From the NCBI RefSeq assembly GCF_964340395.1, contig NC_135559.1, forward strand, positions 23,046,964 through 23,110,963: 64,000 nucleotides of DNA. The letters run 5' to 3'. Shown piece after piece: positions 14,201 through 29,200 of the stretch. Source of the stretch: Glandiceps talaboti (lineage: Eukaryota; Hemichordata; Enteropneusta; Spengelidae). How positions within the stretch are numbered: position 1 is the stretch's first letter; each line of letters opens with the position of its first letter. The notes under the pieces were generated by a model. The model had not been told where the DNA came from, did not search any database, and worked only from the letters and a program-made list of their open reading frames with translations. The position numbers were made by a program, and so were the translations under genes.

Positions 14201-17157
14201 AATCTTACAAAGACTGATGTAATCACACGGTACATCAAGACTGCACACCAATCTTACAAAGACTGATGTAATCACACCGTACATCAAGACTGCATACCAA
14301 TCTTACAAAGACTGATGTAATCACACCGTACATCAAGACTGCACACCAATCTTACAAAGACTGATGTAATCACACCGTACATCAAGACTGCACACCAATC
14401 TTACAAAGACTGATGTAATCACACCGTACATCAAGACTGCACACCAATCTTACAAAGACTGATGTAATCACACCGTACATCAAGACTGCACACCAATCTT
14501 ACAAAGACTGATGTAATCACACCGTACATCAAGACTGCACACCAATCTTACAAAGACTGATGTAATCACACCGTACATCAAGACTGCACACCAATCTTAC
14601 AAAGACTGATGTAATCACACCGTACTTACAGAGACTGATGTAATCACACGGTACATCAAGACTGCACACCAATCTTACAAAGACTGATGTAATCACACCG
14701 TACATCAAGACTGCACACCAATCTTACAAAGACTGATGTAATCACACCGTACATCAAGACTGCACACCAATCTTACAAAGACTGATGTAATCACACCGTA
14801 CATCAAGACTGCACACCAATCTTACAAAGACTGATGTAATCACACCGTACATCAAGACTGCACACCAATCTTACAAAGACTGATGTAATCACACCGTACA
14901 TCAAGACTGCACACCAATCTTACAAAGACTGATGTAATCACACCGTACATCAAGACTGCACACCAATCTTACAAAGACTGATGTAATCACACCGTACATC
15001 AAGACTGCAAACCAATCTTACAAAGACTGATGTAATCACACTGTACATCAAGACTGCACACCAATCTTACAAAGACTGATGTAATCACACCGTACATCAA
15101 GACTGCACACCAATCTTACAAAGACTGATGTAATCACACGGTACATCAAGACTGCACACCAATCTTACAAAGACTGATGTAATCACACCGTACATCAAGA
15201 CTGCACACCAATCTTACAAAGACTGATGTAATCACACCGTACATCAAGACTGCACACCAATCTTACAAAGACTGATGTAATCAAACCGTACATCAAGACT
15301 GCACACCAATCTTTCAAAGACTGATGTAATCAAACCGTACATCAAGACTGCACACCAATCTTACAAAGACTGATGTAATCACACCGTACATCAAGACTGC
15401 ACACCAATCTTACAAAGACTGATGTAATCACACCGTACATCAAGACTGCACACCAATCTTACAAAGACTGATGTAATCACACCGTACATCAAGACTGCAT
15501 ACCAATCTTACAAAGACTGATGTAATCACACCGTACATCAAGACTGCATACCAATCTTACAAAGACTGATGTAATCACACCGTACATCAAGACTGCACAC
15601 CAATCTTACAAAGACTGATGTAATCACACGGTACATCAAGACTGCACACCAATCTTACAAAGACTGATGTAATCACACCGTACATCAAGACTGCATACCA
15701 ATCTTACAAAGACTGATGTAATCACACCGTACATCAAGACTGCACACCAATCTTACAAAGACTGATGTAATCACACGGTACATCAAGACTGCACACCAAT
15801 CTTACAAAGACTGATGTAATCACACCGTACATCAAGACTGCACACCAATCTTACAAAGACTGATGTAATCACACCGTACATCAAGACTGCATACCAATCT
15901 TACAAAGACTGATGTAATCACACCGTACATCAAGACTGCACACCAATCTTACAAAGACTGATGTAATCACACCGTACATCAAGACTGCACACCAATCTTA
16001 CAAAGACTGATGTAATCACACCGTACATCAAGACTGCACACCAATCTTACAAAGACTGATGTAATCACACCGTACATCAAGACTGCAAACCAATCTTACA
16101 AAGACTGATGTAATCACACTGTACATCAAGACTGCACACCAATCTTACAAAGACTGATGTAATCACACGGTACATCAAGACTGCACACCAATCTTACAAA
16201 GACTGATGTAATCACACGGTACATCAAGACTGCACACCAATCTTACAAAGACTGATGTAATCACACCGTACATCAAGACTGCACACCAATCTTACAAAGA
16301 CTGATGTAATCACACCGTACATCAAGACTGCACACCAATCTTACAAAGACTGATGTAATCAAACCGTACATCAAGACTGCACACCAATCTTTCAAAGACT
16401 GATGTATTCAAACTGTACATCAAGACTGCACACCAATCTTACAAAGACTGATGTAATCACACCGTACATCAAGACTGCACACCAATCTTACAAAGACTGA
16501 TGTAATCACACGGTACATCAAGACTGCACACCAATCTTACAAAGACTGATGTAATCACACCGTACATCAAGACTGCACACCAATCTTACAAAGACTGATG
16601 TAATCACACCGTACATCAAGACTGCACACCAATCTTACAAAGACTGATGTAATCACACCGTACATCAAGACTGCACACCAATCTTACAAAGACTGATGTA
16701 ATCACACCGTACATCAAGACTGCACACCAATCTTACAAAGACTGATGTAATCACACCGTACATCAAGACTGCACACCAATCTTACAAAGACTGATGTAAT
16801 CACACCGTACATCAAGACTGCACACCAATCTTACAAAGGGGCCAAGGTGTAATCTGCAATGTCTTGTGATGATTCTACTAGGCATTACTTGGGTCATCCT
16901 CACTACATCCAATTTCAGACTTGTCAACCTTGTACTATCACTTTTTAGTCTTAATTTAATTACATATCATTAATACTTGAGAGACATTTTGTGATGAAGT
17001 TGTCATCCAGATACCCCTAGAAATATTCAAACACATTTCAAAACAAAATTGCTGAGTAGTTCTTTGACCACAAATAATTTTTCTGATCAATTCACACACT
17101 GTATTAGTTGAATTTGGACTACCTGCCATCTTGAAACTAAGTGATATCCACATCTAC

Positions 17158-17203
<46 letters not shown>

Positions 17204-20200
17204 TTACAGACAGACAGATAATTAAAGACAGACAGAAAGCAGATATTGTAGATAGACAGACAGAAAAAACATTTTTACCATTATGAATTTTAAATTTGAT
17301 CTGTAGAGTTGTAAGATTTGTTACCTTCTGTCTCATTGATATCCAACACTCTCCTAATGTGAGACAACTGCAATAGTTCTAGATGTTTATGGCCTTTTTG
17401 TGGTGGTTTGGCAGTTGCTGCTGCTGCAGGACTCTTGTATGTGTGTGCAAGCTTACCACGTCTCTTACATACCTACACAGTATTTCAAAATAAATGAAAG
17501 ATGTATGTAAAAGTTAGCTATCTGAAAACTTTCATTGGCCTTTAATACTTGGTACTTGTAATGTACTATATTAGAACTGTTAGATGTTTACATTCACTAA
17601 CTTCAACACTCTTCTATATGATATGTGGTCTGTAAGGTACGCTGTGACACAGCACCCTCTCACATCTGATATGTGGTCTGTAAGGTACGCTGTGACACAG
17701 CACCCTCTCACATCTGATATGTGGTCTGTAAGGTACGCTGTGACACAGCACCCTCTCACATCAGTCAAACCCCTTTCACATCTGTATTGAACTGTGCCTT
17801 TTTTAGCACAACAGAACTGATGAGGGTCAGTAGTGCTATAGGCATGGTAACGCCAAGTGTCTGTGTGTGTGTACACAACTTAAAGTCAAAACCGCTGAAC
17901 CGATTGCCATGATATTTGGTGGTTACATTACCTTGGGTGTCTAGTTGGGAAGTTGTTCAAATCAAAATGATCTTACCACCAGTTTGTGATTTAGGTAAAA
18001 TATATGATTTTTGGTAAAAAAACATTAAATTCAGAAACTACTGGGCAGATTGGTCTGAAATTCAGTGGGAACATTCTTATAGGGGTGTGTAGATTGAGAT
18101 TTCTTCATGACATGATGATTCAATCAGTATTATGCAAATTAGGGCTAAATAAGCATCTTTTTGGTCAAAAATCTATTAATTCCAAAACTACTGAGCAGAT
18201 TGGGATGGAATTAAGTGGGGATCCATCTGGGGTGTATAGATGAAGAAATATTAAGTTAGGTGTAAAAATGTAAATTTTGGTCAAAAAAATTTATATAGGC
18301 ATTTGGATAATGATGGGTGAATGGTTAGCGTGACCGGCTTGGAATCTGCAGGTTGCGGGTTCGAGCCCCGTCACTGCCTGCTGTTTGTTTCTGAGTGGCT
18401 GAAGTCCTTGGGCAAGATTTGAACCACGACTGTGCCTCAGTCAACCCAGCTGTATAATTGGGATCCTGGTAGGATGTAGGTTGCAATGTGAAGGCTTTAA
18501 TCCTATGCGCTTAAATGGCTGCAATGGATTGTATGCTCCCCGGGGAGTTGATGAAGACTAAAGGGCCGTTGTGCCGTTCTGATCCGAGCCAGGGGTAATA
18601 ATTGTAAAGCACTTTGAGCACAGAGTGGGAAAGCACTATATAAGAACCCAACATTACATTACATAATCATTCAGCAAATGGACACCTATACCTGGTGTGG
18701 ATCAGCATGTTAATTAACATTTTCAAAAAATGTACAGTAGTGCTACAATGCTATTGGCAATATTTTTAGCATTTGCAACCAGATCTGGTGTTCGGGGCTC
18801 CTGCTACAAGTTGCCAAATGCAAACAAGCGACCTATCGGTCAGAATAGCTCCGCTGTTTTTTTTTTAAATTTAATTTTTTATTTTGGTGACATGTAGAAG
18901 TGGTTCAGGTCTTCACTATGCAGTTTTGTTTTAGCGATGCAATAAAGTGGTTAGTGGTTTCATATGATGTCTCACTATAAAACACATTTTACACAGAAGT
19001 TGGTAATGTATTGTACTTTTATACCATAGTCACCATTTTATAACAAAAATCTACTGTTATGAAAAATTGCACAAAATCTCAGAAAAAAATGACTGGGAAA
19101 TGCACACAAGAAAAAGAAAAAAAGAGGATTTTGAGGTTGGCTATAAATAATTCCAGTGTCTTACAGCTGTAACCCTGGAAAATTTTAATGATGAATGAAA
19201 TAAACTAGGGATCTAAAATAATTTTGAGGCAATTTGAATTTCAATTTTCTAACAAATTTACAAAGTCAACAACATTCAACTTGTACTAGTTGTGGTAGAT
19301 ATATATAGGGAAGAAATGTATTAATCGCCATCTTAGTTTCCGTACGGCGACAATCTCAAGTTAAGTACCCGGAAGAGAGTCATTCTCAGCCATACGTTAC
19401 AGTGGTAACACTCGTTCATGTTCGGTTACCTTTCACAAAGAAAACACAACGAAATGGTTGAAATGATCTTTTTTTTTATTTCTTTTCATCACAACAACAA
19501 AATCTGCGTGATTGATCAAAAGTGTTGTAAACTAAACCAGAAAGAATTATCGGACTGGCTAAACTTCCCGATGAACTGGAGTAAGGTCCTACTACTTCCA
19601 AGTAAGCCTCGATAGTACTATAGTACGTGAGAAAATCGTCTCAAACTAGCGATACAACTTTCAAAATATAACTTGACATGTCTTCATTTGTTAGAGTTAT
19701 ACAATTCAAGACGGGTTTTCACTCGAAAACAACAATTCTGTGAATAATGACACTCTGAACGCAGCGATTTCTCGGACGATGTTACCACTGTAACGTATGG
19801 CTGACAACGACTTGCTTCCGGGTTAGTCCCTCGTGCATACGGGTGGATTGTCGGCGATTAATACATACATCGTCTGATATTTTAATTCACAGTGTTTCTT
19901 GTGACCGGCGCCTGTCAGCAGACTCTGCCATTTTTTTCATCATTCCATTGTATTTAAACCTTGTACTTGACATTTCGCAATATTTATAATTCTCAACAAA
20001 ATACCTCAACATGCCTCACTTCGCTCGTACTCAAAGCAGCCCCGCGCGGTATGATCACTGACACTGATGACATGATGAGAGAGAACCTTTTCGGATTTAC
20101 ATGTAAAACGGGGAAAGATACGCAAAACATAATGCAAAGTCTGAAGCCAAATTAAAGTTGTAATTATTTTAATTATTTTTACTTGCCAAATATTTGCATT

Positions 20201-23200
20201 TTGGAAAGGCAAGACACGTTCATGTCGTTTAACTTTACATGTGAACTGTCGGCCATAACTTCAACCGCATGTCTGGCATGCCCTTCCTTACGCAAGTTAT
20301 CTGAATTCTGGTTCACTGTCATTCCAAATTGCACGACAATATAGAATTAACCACAAGTTACATGTTATCTGAAAACATCACACTTTTATAGTGGGTCTGA
20401 AGTGTGATTTTAGTGAGTACCAAGAACGTCCTGTGTTGATACTCAAGATGCTTGCTGTGGAAAATCGCTCGGTCAAATGAGGTCACCTTCAGCTTCTGGT
20501 CGAATCAGGATAGAGTATGCAAATGAGGATGTTGCGGACTGATTTGAAGTTTACAACCCTGTTTCGAACAAACGCTTGTCATTTGGGCGTCCAATGCGTA
20601 GAATTATGACTATAGCACATATTACATTGCTTGTTTGACGTCAATAGTGTCTTTTGAAAAGTGGCAGTTTACTTAAAGTCTCGTCGACTGATTTCCAATA
20701 TGGCGTCGGTCATTATGCTCATTAACATATTCATTTTTTTTTCAAATTACAAAAAAAAAATCATAAAAAATAAAAATGAGGATGTGCTGACTTGAAATAA
20801 ACAAATCTGAGTAAGCTACCCCCTGCGCATCAACACGCCAGATATCAAAGCAATCTAATAAGAGGTTTTCAAGGAGTTGATGAAAATGACATTTTATGAA
20901 AAAAAATCATAAAAAATTTAAAATGGCACAGATCAACTTGGCATGAACAAATCTGAATAGCCTCCCCCCAGGGAACATGCACACCAAATATCGAAGAATT
21001 CCGACTGTCACTTCCGGAGTAGATAGTAAAAATATAAAAGTTTGACGGACACCTATGATTTACTCTACTCTCTTATACCTCAATACCCACCTATACCTAA
21101 AGCTACGCTTTCAGCTTTCGCTGACAGCGGAGCTAATAAAAATCTGCTTGCATGGCTACAAATATTTAGAGTCAGCTGGTGAGGGTGGAGTGACATGACG
21201 TATCTTACAGTCTTGTGGATAAACTGTAAGACACTCTGTGTACTTTATTCTTACAGACTGCTATCAGCTTACTGAGAGCTGAATTATGACACTATGTCTA
21301 GTATTCATTCATATAACAATCACCCTTTGTTCTAATAAAAGTGACTGTGTAGCTTTGATTACTCTTTCACAATTGTTAATGTTTAAAGTTGCATTCTCTA
21401 ATACATTATTTTCAACTCACCTCTAAACTATCATTGAAGAGAAAGAGAGTGACACAACCACCCTGTTCACTAAAGTTGTCACCCTTGCCTGTTTCTTTGT
21501 TACCAATTTCAATTGTATCGCATCTCATAACAAAACTACGATGTGAAGATAAAAGATGTGCAGGAACACCCTCAATATCGTTAACAATATCAAACATCGT
21601 GGTATGACTTTCAGTTTTACGCTTGTCTTCATTAATATGTCTGTCAAAACAGAAAACAGTGATTGCAATTGAGATGAGACACTAAAATACAGTACATAAT
21701 TGCATGAGTTATGCATATTTCACTGAACTGTGACAGGACTGCACAGTCATAGCAAGGCTACTGTACTACATACTACAGTCATAGCAAGGCTACTGTACTA
21801 CATACTACAGTCATAGCAAGGCTACTGTACTACATACTACACAGTCATAGCAAGGCTACTGTACTACATACTACAGTCATAGCAAGGCTACTGTACTACA
21901 TACTACAGTCATAGCAAGGCTACTGTACTACATACTACACAGCCATAGCAAGGCTACTGTACTACATACAACACAGTCATAGCAAGGCTACTGTACTACA
22001 TACTACAGTCATAGCAAGGTTACTGTACTACATACTACACAGTCATAGCAGCAAGGCTACTGTACTACATACTATAGTCATAGCAAGGCTACTGTACTAC
22101 ATTCTACACAGTCATAGCAAGGCTACTGTACTACATACTATAGTCATAGCAAGGCTACTGTACTACATACTATAGTCATAGCAAGGCTACTGTACTACAT
22201 ACTACACAGTCATAGCAAGGCTACTATACTACATACTACAGTCATAGCAAGGCTACTGTACTACATACTATAGTCATAGCAAGGCTACTGTACTACATAC
22301 TACACAGTCATAGCAGCAAGGCTACTGTACTACATACTATAGTCATAGCAAGGCTACTGTACTACATACTACAGTCATAGCAAGGCTACTGTACTACATA
22401 CTATAGTCATAGCAAGGCTACTGTACTACATTCTACACAGTCATAGCAAGGCTACTGTACTACATACTATAGTCATAGCAAGGCTGCTGTACTACATATT
22501 ATAGTCATAGCATGGCTACTGTACTACATACTACAGTCATAGCAAGACTACTGTACTACATACTACACAGTCATAGCAAGGCTACTGTACTACATACTAT
22601 AGTCATAGCAAGGCTACTGTACTACATACTATAGTCATAGCAAGGCTACTGTACTACATACTACACAGTCATAGCAAGGCTACTGTACTACATACTACAC
22701 AGTCATAGCAAGGCTACTATACTACATACTACAGTCATAGCAAGGCTACTGTACTACATACTATAGTAATAGCAAGGCTACTGTACTACATACTACACAG
22801 TCATAGCAGCAAGGCTACTGTACTACATACTATAGTAATAGCAAGGCTACTGTACTACATACTACAGTCATAGCAAGGCTACTGTACTACATACTATAGT
22901 CATAGCAAGGCTACTGTACTACATACTACACAGTCATAGCAGCAAGGCTACTATACTACATACTATAGTCATAGCAAGGCTACTGTACTACATACTACAG
23001 TCATAGCAAGGCTACTGTACTACATACTACAGTCATAGCAAGGCTACTGTACTACATACTACACAGTCATAGCAGCAAGGCTACTGTACTACATACTATA
23101 GTAATAGCAAGGCTACTGTACTACATACTACAGTCATAGCAAGGCTACTGTACTACATACTATAGTCATAGCAAGGCTACTGTACTACATACTACACAGT

Positions 23201-26200
23201 CATAGCAGCAAGGCTACTATACTACATACTATAGTCATAGCAAGGCTACTGTACTACATACTAGTCATAGCAAGGCTACTGTACTACATACTACAGTCAT
23301 AGCAAGGCTACTGTACTACATACTACACAGTCATAGCATGGCTACTGTACTATATACTACACAGCCATAGCAAGGCTACTATACTACATACTACAGCCAT
23401 AGCAAGGCTACTATACTACATACTACAGTCATAGCAAGGCTACTATACTACATACTACAGTCATAGCAAGGCTACTGTACTACATACTACAATCATAGCA
23501 AGGCTACTATACTACATACTACAGTCATAGCAAGGCTACTGTACTACATACTATAGTCATAGCAAGGCTACTGTACTACATACTATAGTCATGGCATGGC
23601 TACTGTACTACATACTATAGTCATAGCAAGGCTACTGTACTACAAACTACAGTCATAGCAAGGCTACTGTACTACATACTACACAGTCATAGCATGGCTA
23701 CTGTACTACATACTATAGTCATGGCATGGCTACTGTACTACATACTATAGTCATAGCAAGGCTACTGTACTACATACTACAGTCATAGCAAGGCTACTGT
23801 ACTACATACTACACAGTCATAGCAAGGCTACTGTACTACAAACTATAGTCATAGCAAGGCTACTGTATTACATACTATAGTCATGGCATGGCAACTGTAC
23901 TACATTCTACACAGTCATAGCAAGGCTACTGTATACTACATACTATAGTCATAGCAAGGCTACTGTACTACATACTACACAGTCATAGCATGGCTACTGT
24001 ACTACATACTATAGTCATGGCATGGCTACTGTACTACATACAACACAGTCATAGCAAGGCTGCTGTACTACATACTACAGTCATAGCAAGGCTACTGTAC
24101 TACATACTACACAGTCATAGCAAGGCTACTGTACTACATACAACACAGTCATAGCATGGCTACTGTACTACATACTATAGTCATAGCAAGGCTACTGTAC
24201 TACATACTATAGTCATAGCAAGGCTACTGTACTACATACTACACAGTCATAGCAAGGCTACTGTACTACAAACTATAGTCATAGCATGGCTACTGTACTA
24301 CATACTACACAGTCATAGCAAGGCTACTGTACTACATACTATAGTCATAGCAAGGCTACTGTACTACATACTATAGTCATAGCAAGGCTACTGTACTACA
24401 TACTATAGTCATAGCAAGGCTATAATCATTATTTCAGCCTTTTCAGAACAACAAGCTTTATTTCTAGATCACACAGAAATTAAGGTCAACTGATACTTAT
24501 CAGTGAAGAACAGATCAAAATAATTAGTAAAGTCTTGGTAGCTAATACAGGGGTATACATGAACAAAATAATATCCAGCCACAATCCATGGTTAAAAGCA
24601 ATACAAGTATTTAATGACATTACAGTACTTACTTGGTAACTTCCTTCAAGGCATCCACTGCTTTTTCAAGTTGTTGGTAGTCTCTATTGCCTGTGTCAGT
24701 ACGTTTCAGTAAATCTATAAAACCAATGTATATAGAAGCTTCAATATCCAAATGGTAGACAGCTAGAGTTCAATGCACAATATATATAGTTGAACCTCGT
24801 CAGTGCAAACTCGCTTATAACAAAAACCTGTTTACAACCAACACTAGTCGAAGGTACCAATCTCATAGCACTGTTTGCTATGTAAATCACAATGTTCAGA
24901 ATGAACTCACTATAGCGAAAACCAGTTTACAACGAAATGATTTTCCATCAGAGAGCAATGGTTTTTGACACCAACAAAGAAAATTTTACTTTTATCGTAG
25001 TGCCACAAAAAATGTAAACTTCACTACCAACAAAAACATGGTTTTTCACACGTCAACAGCGGGAATGGAGACACTGGCCAAGTCTGGTAAGGGTGTGCAA
25101 CCAATGCTGTCAACCTGTGAATGGAGACACTGGCCAGGGTCTGGTAGGGGTGTGTGACCAATGCTGTCAACCCTGTGAATGGAGACACTGGCCAGGTCTG
25201 GTAGGGGTGTGTGACCAATGCTGTCAACCCTGTGAATGGAGACACTGGCCAGGTCTGGTAGGGGTGTGTGACCAATGCTGTCAACCCTGTGAATGGAGAC
25301 ACTGCCACTGGCCAGGTCTGGCAGGGGTGTGTGACCAATGCTGTCAACCCTGTGAATGGAGACATTGGCCAGCTCTGGTAGGGGTGTGTGACCAATGCTG
25401 TCAACCCTGTGAATGGAGACACTAGCCTGCTCTGGTAGGGGTGTGTGACCAATGCTGTCAACCCTGTGAATGGAGACACTGGCCAGGTCTGGTAGGGGTG
25501 TGTGACCAATGCTGTCAACCCTGTGAATGGAGACATTGGCCAGCTCTGGTAGGGGTGTGTGACCAATGCTGTCAACCCTGTGAATGGAGACACTGGCCAG
25601 CTCTGGTAGGGGTGTGTGACCAATGCTGTCAACCCTGTGAATGGAGACACTGGCCAGGTCTGGTAGGGGTGTGTGACCAATGCTGTCAACCCTGTGAATG
25701 GAGACATTGGCCAGGTCTGGTAGGGGTGTGTGACCAATGCTGTTGACCCTGTGAATGGAGACACTACCACTGGCCAGGTCTGGTAGGGGTGAGCGACCAA
25801 TGCTGTCAACCCTGTGAATGGAGACACTGGCCAGCTGTGGTAGGGGTGTGTGACCAATGTTGTCAACCCTGTGAATGGAGACACTACCACTGGCCAGGTC
25901 TGGTAGGGGTGTGCGACCAATGCTGTCAACCCTGTGAATGGAGACACTACCACTGGCCAGGTCTGGTAGGGGTGTGCGACCAATGCTGTCAACCCTGTGA
26001 ATGGAGACACTAGTCAGGTCTGGTAGGGGAGTGCGACCAATGCTGTCAACCCTGTGAATGGAGACACTGCCACTGGCCAGGTCTGGTAGGGGTGTGTGAC
26101 CAATGCTGTCAACCCTGTGAATGGAGACACTGGCCAGGTCTGGTAGGGGTGTGTGACCAATGCTGTCAACCCTGTGAATGGAGACACTGGCCAGGTCTGG

Positions 26201-29200
26201 TAGGGGTGTGTGACCAATGCTGTCAACCCTGTGAATGGAGACACTGGCCAGCTCTGGTAGGGGTGTGTGACCAATGCTGTCAACCCTGTGAATGGAGACA
26301 CTGGCCAGCTCTGGTAGGGGTGTGTGACCAATGCTGTCAACCCTGTGAATGGAGACACTGCCACTGGCCAGGTCTGGTAGGGGTGTGTGACCAATGCTGT
26401 CAACCCTGTGAATGGAGACACTGGCCAGGTCTGGTAGGGGTGTGCCACCAATGCTGTCAACCCTACACCCCATTTAAGACATATTTTGACCAAAAACCAA
26501 TACCCCATTTTAGACCATTCAAATTTTTAGAAGCACCAAAATACATAATCACTGATAAGAAAATGTCAACCAACAAATTATTTGGAGGAAATTCCAAACT
26601 AGTCAAGAATTTATTATGTGGTTCCTTACTGGACCTCATTTTAGACCAAACAAAATTGAAAATTGTGTCAAATGGACCCCATTTTAGACTCCTTATCTCT
26701 AAAATACAGCACCCATTTTAGACCAAAGGTCAAAAAAAAAACACCCCAAGGGGCAGCACATATACATATATCCAATAAGTGGAAGTATCCCCCCAACCCC
26801 GGGCCAATGTATGCCAAGTTGAATAGCGTCCCCAGTGTCAGTACAGTTATAATGAAATGTGGATATAACAAACTGAATTCCCTAGTCCCAAGCTATTCAT
26901 ACTAACAAGGTTTAACTGTAGTTAGTAGTGTTCTAAGAGGTTGCCTCTTACTAGTTTACAATACTAGCTATGACAAGGGTGGCAATCTATATATAAAAAC
27001 TATATTTTAAAAACTAAATTATGTATAAAATGTAGACAAAGGGTGAGTTCTTACCTTGAAGTAACAGTATCATACTTGGCAATCTTTGTACAGGTCTGAT
27101 CAATAATTCTGAAAGAGTCTGTCTTCCACACTCTGATTTACATTGACACATCTATAATGAGAACAGTACAGATTACATTGATCAATAACTCTTCCACACT
27201 GACATCAATATATAGATAGTGACTGACATTTGTGCCAGGTTTGGTTCAAACTGAGTCATGGGTGTCAGAGATACAATACGTCTATCCATGGATAAATGGA
27301 TGGATGGATGGACATGGGTCAATTAAATAGCACCCACAGAGTGTGACTATTGGGGGCTGTTACAATAAAAATACGAGCCCCTGCAGAGTGTGACTATTGG
27401 GGGCTGTTACAATAAAAATACGAGCCCCTGCAGAGTGTGACTATTGGGGGCTGTTACAATAAAAATACGAGCCCCTGCAGAGTGTGACTATTGGGGGCTG
27501 TTAGTGTTACAATAAAAATACTAGCCCCCTGCAGTGTGACTATTGGGGCTGTTACAATAAAAATAATAGCCCCTACAGAGTGTGACTATTGGGACTGTTA
27601 GTGTTACAATAAAAATAATAGCCCCTACAGAGTGTGACTATTGGGGGCTGTTAGTGTTACAATAAAAATACTAGCCCCCTGCAGTGTGACTATTGGGGGA
27701 TGTAACAACAAAAATACAAATGCACATAATTATACATTTATACATTTGTATTTATAATAAACAATACACAATATACTTTATACTTGCAATAGTATTTAAT
27801 GCTGGGATATCCAATGTTTAGCTCTTGACTGAAAAGAAATGGCATACCTTAAGAAATGCATGAAATCTTGGCTTTTGTCTGTCACACCTCTGAATTGTCT
27901 CCTTGGCCATCTCAAAATAATTGACAAATGGTGGGTATGCTTTCATCAGATCATCAGACTGAAAAAAATATACTGTTATGGTTATCACACAGACAAAAAA
28001 CAAAACAAAACAAATACAAAAACAATTTCAGTGCTCCTTGTTTCAAGAGAAAGGTGTTTTATGATCATATGACAACACAAGTCACAATTCTAAATATTAG
28101 TGTTTAACAAGTATTCTGAGAACACAGATCACAATTCTAAATACATGTATTAGTTTTTGACCAGTGTTCTGAGAACACAGGCAACAGTTTCTGACCAGTG
28201 GTTCTAGATTGCTTGCAAACATGAAAGAAAATATGAAATGGTGAAAACATTTTCAAAGTCATTTGCCACAGTAGCAAATCGAAAATTTTGTTAACCTATT
28301 AATAGTCAAACAATCATTCCATGAGACACTTTGCCATACTCAAACTTGTTGACTGACTGACACCATGTTTTTTTGGATCTTTTGTTATCATACTTACATG
28401 TTCAAGTATAATTTCTCCAACACTTCTATCTTCTGAATAGTCAGCCAACATCTCTGACAAGCCATCTCGTAATTTGACATGGATATCATAGATATCTGGT
28501 ATTTTTCCAAATATGATTTTGATGTCCTCTGCAGCAAGAATGGGACCACCAGCTGGGTTTTCTTCCAATGGTTCTTTAAAAATCTTAAATAAAAAAACCC
28601 AACTCTGTACATGTAATCGAAACAGTAAAAATAGCACCAATGGCATTGTAGCACAACTGTACACTTTTTCAAAATACTTATCCACATCAGCATGCCCTCT
28701 AATGATGGCCAGAGTTTTGTTGTTGTGAGTCAAAATTATGAAATCTGTCATTTCTTGTGAGTCACCACATAGTAAGAGATAGGGGAACACACAATTTTGG
28801 TGTGTCACTAGATATTGTGTGCGTCAGCAACATGCCAAATTGGCTTAGCAGGCACACTGATCCACATGTAGACTGTCGACAGTCGCTCGCGCCTTTTTTT
28901 CCTACGTTTTATCTAAACCCCGATCCGGCGCAACACTAGTCTAATCGCAAACTGATATCGAGGGCCTCGGGCCTTCGGCCCTCAACCACTCGGGCCTTGA
29001 GCCCTCGATATCGATTATACTAGTGTTGCGCCGGATCGGAGTTTAGATAAAATGTACGAAAAAAAGGCACGAGCAACTGTCGACAGTCTAATCCACATGG
29101 TGATCCATGCTAGGTATAAGAGTTTATTTGCTGAATGTTTATCCAGTTGCCTATCCATACAAACCATAGTTTGCTGTTGCTATGGGTGTGGTCTTGTTGC

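Larger units (their letters stand above)
24787..26918. mobile_element. Candidate pogo/Tigger-like element carrying a minisatellite
   Basis: Left end TAGTTGAACCTCGTCAG, with CTTATAACAAAAACC further in. Right end, reversed, is CAGTTAAACCTTGTTAG, with GGATATAACAAACTG inside. TA flanks both. Ends of this shape (CAGTTRAACCTCG and ATAACGAA-like) are typical of pogo/Tigger-type DNA elements. No transposase is present. The 57-bp array and an R2 repeat lie inside. Confidence 0.5.

Noticed and set aside
5062-16838. Regularly repeated 49-bp array resembling a CRISPR at first sight
   Set aside because: Units are contiguous with no unique spacers, and the setting is an animal intron. It is a minisatellite.
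18312-18385. Possible tRNA gene (A and B boxes present)
   Set aside because: No acceptor or anticodon stem pairing could be formed, and the sequence continues into a SINE body and tail. It is a tRNA-derived SINE head.
19418-19615. 65-codon frame inside the 545-bp inverted-repeat element
   Set aside because: No recognisable domain, too short for a transposase and not supported by context.
18847-21136. Large element bounded by inverted TAGCTCCGCTGT
   Set aside because: Only 12 bases match, with no extended arms or target duplication. Too weak to annotate.
25046-26473. 475-codon minus-strand frame, and 328- and 209-codon frames beside it
   Set aside because: All follow from a 57/63-bp repeat whose length is divisible by three. 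They are open on both strands with no start context, no domain and no codon bias.
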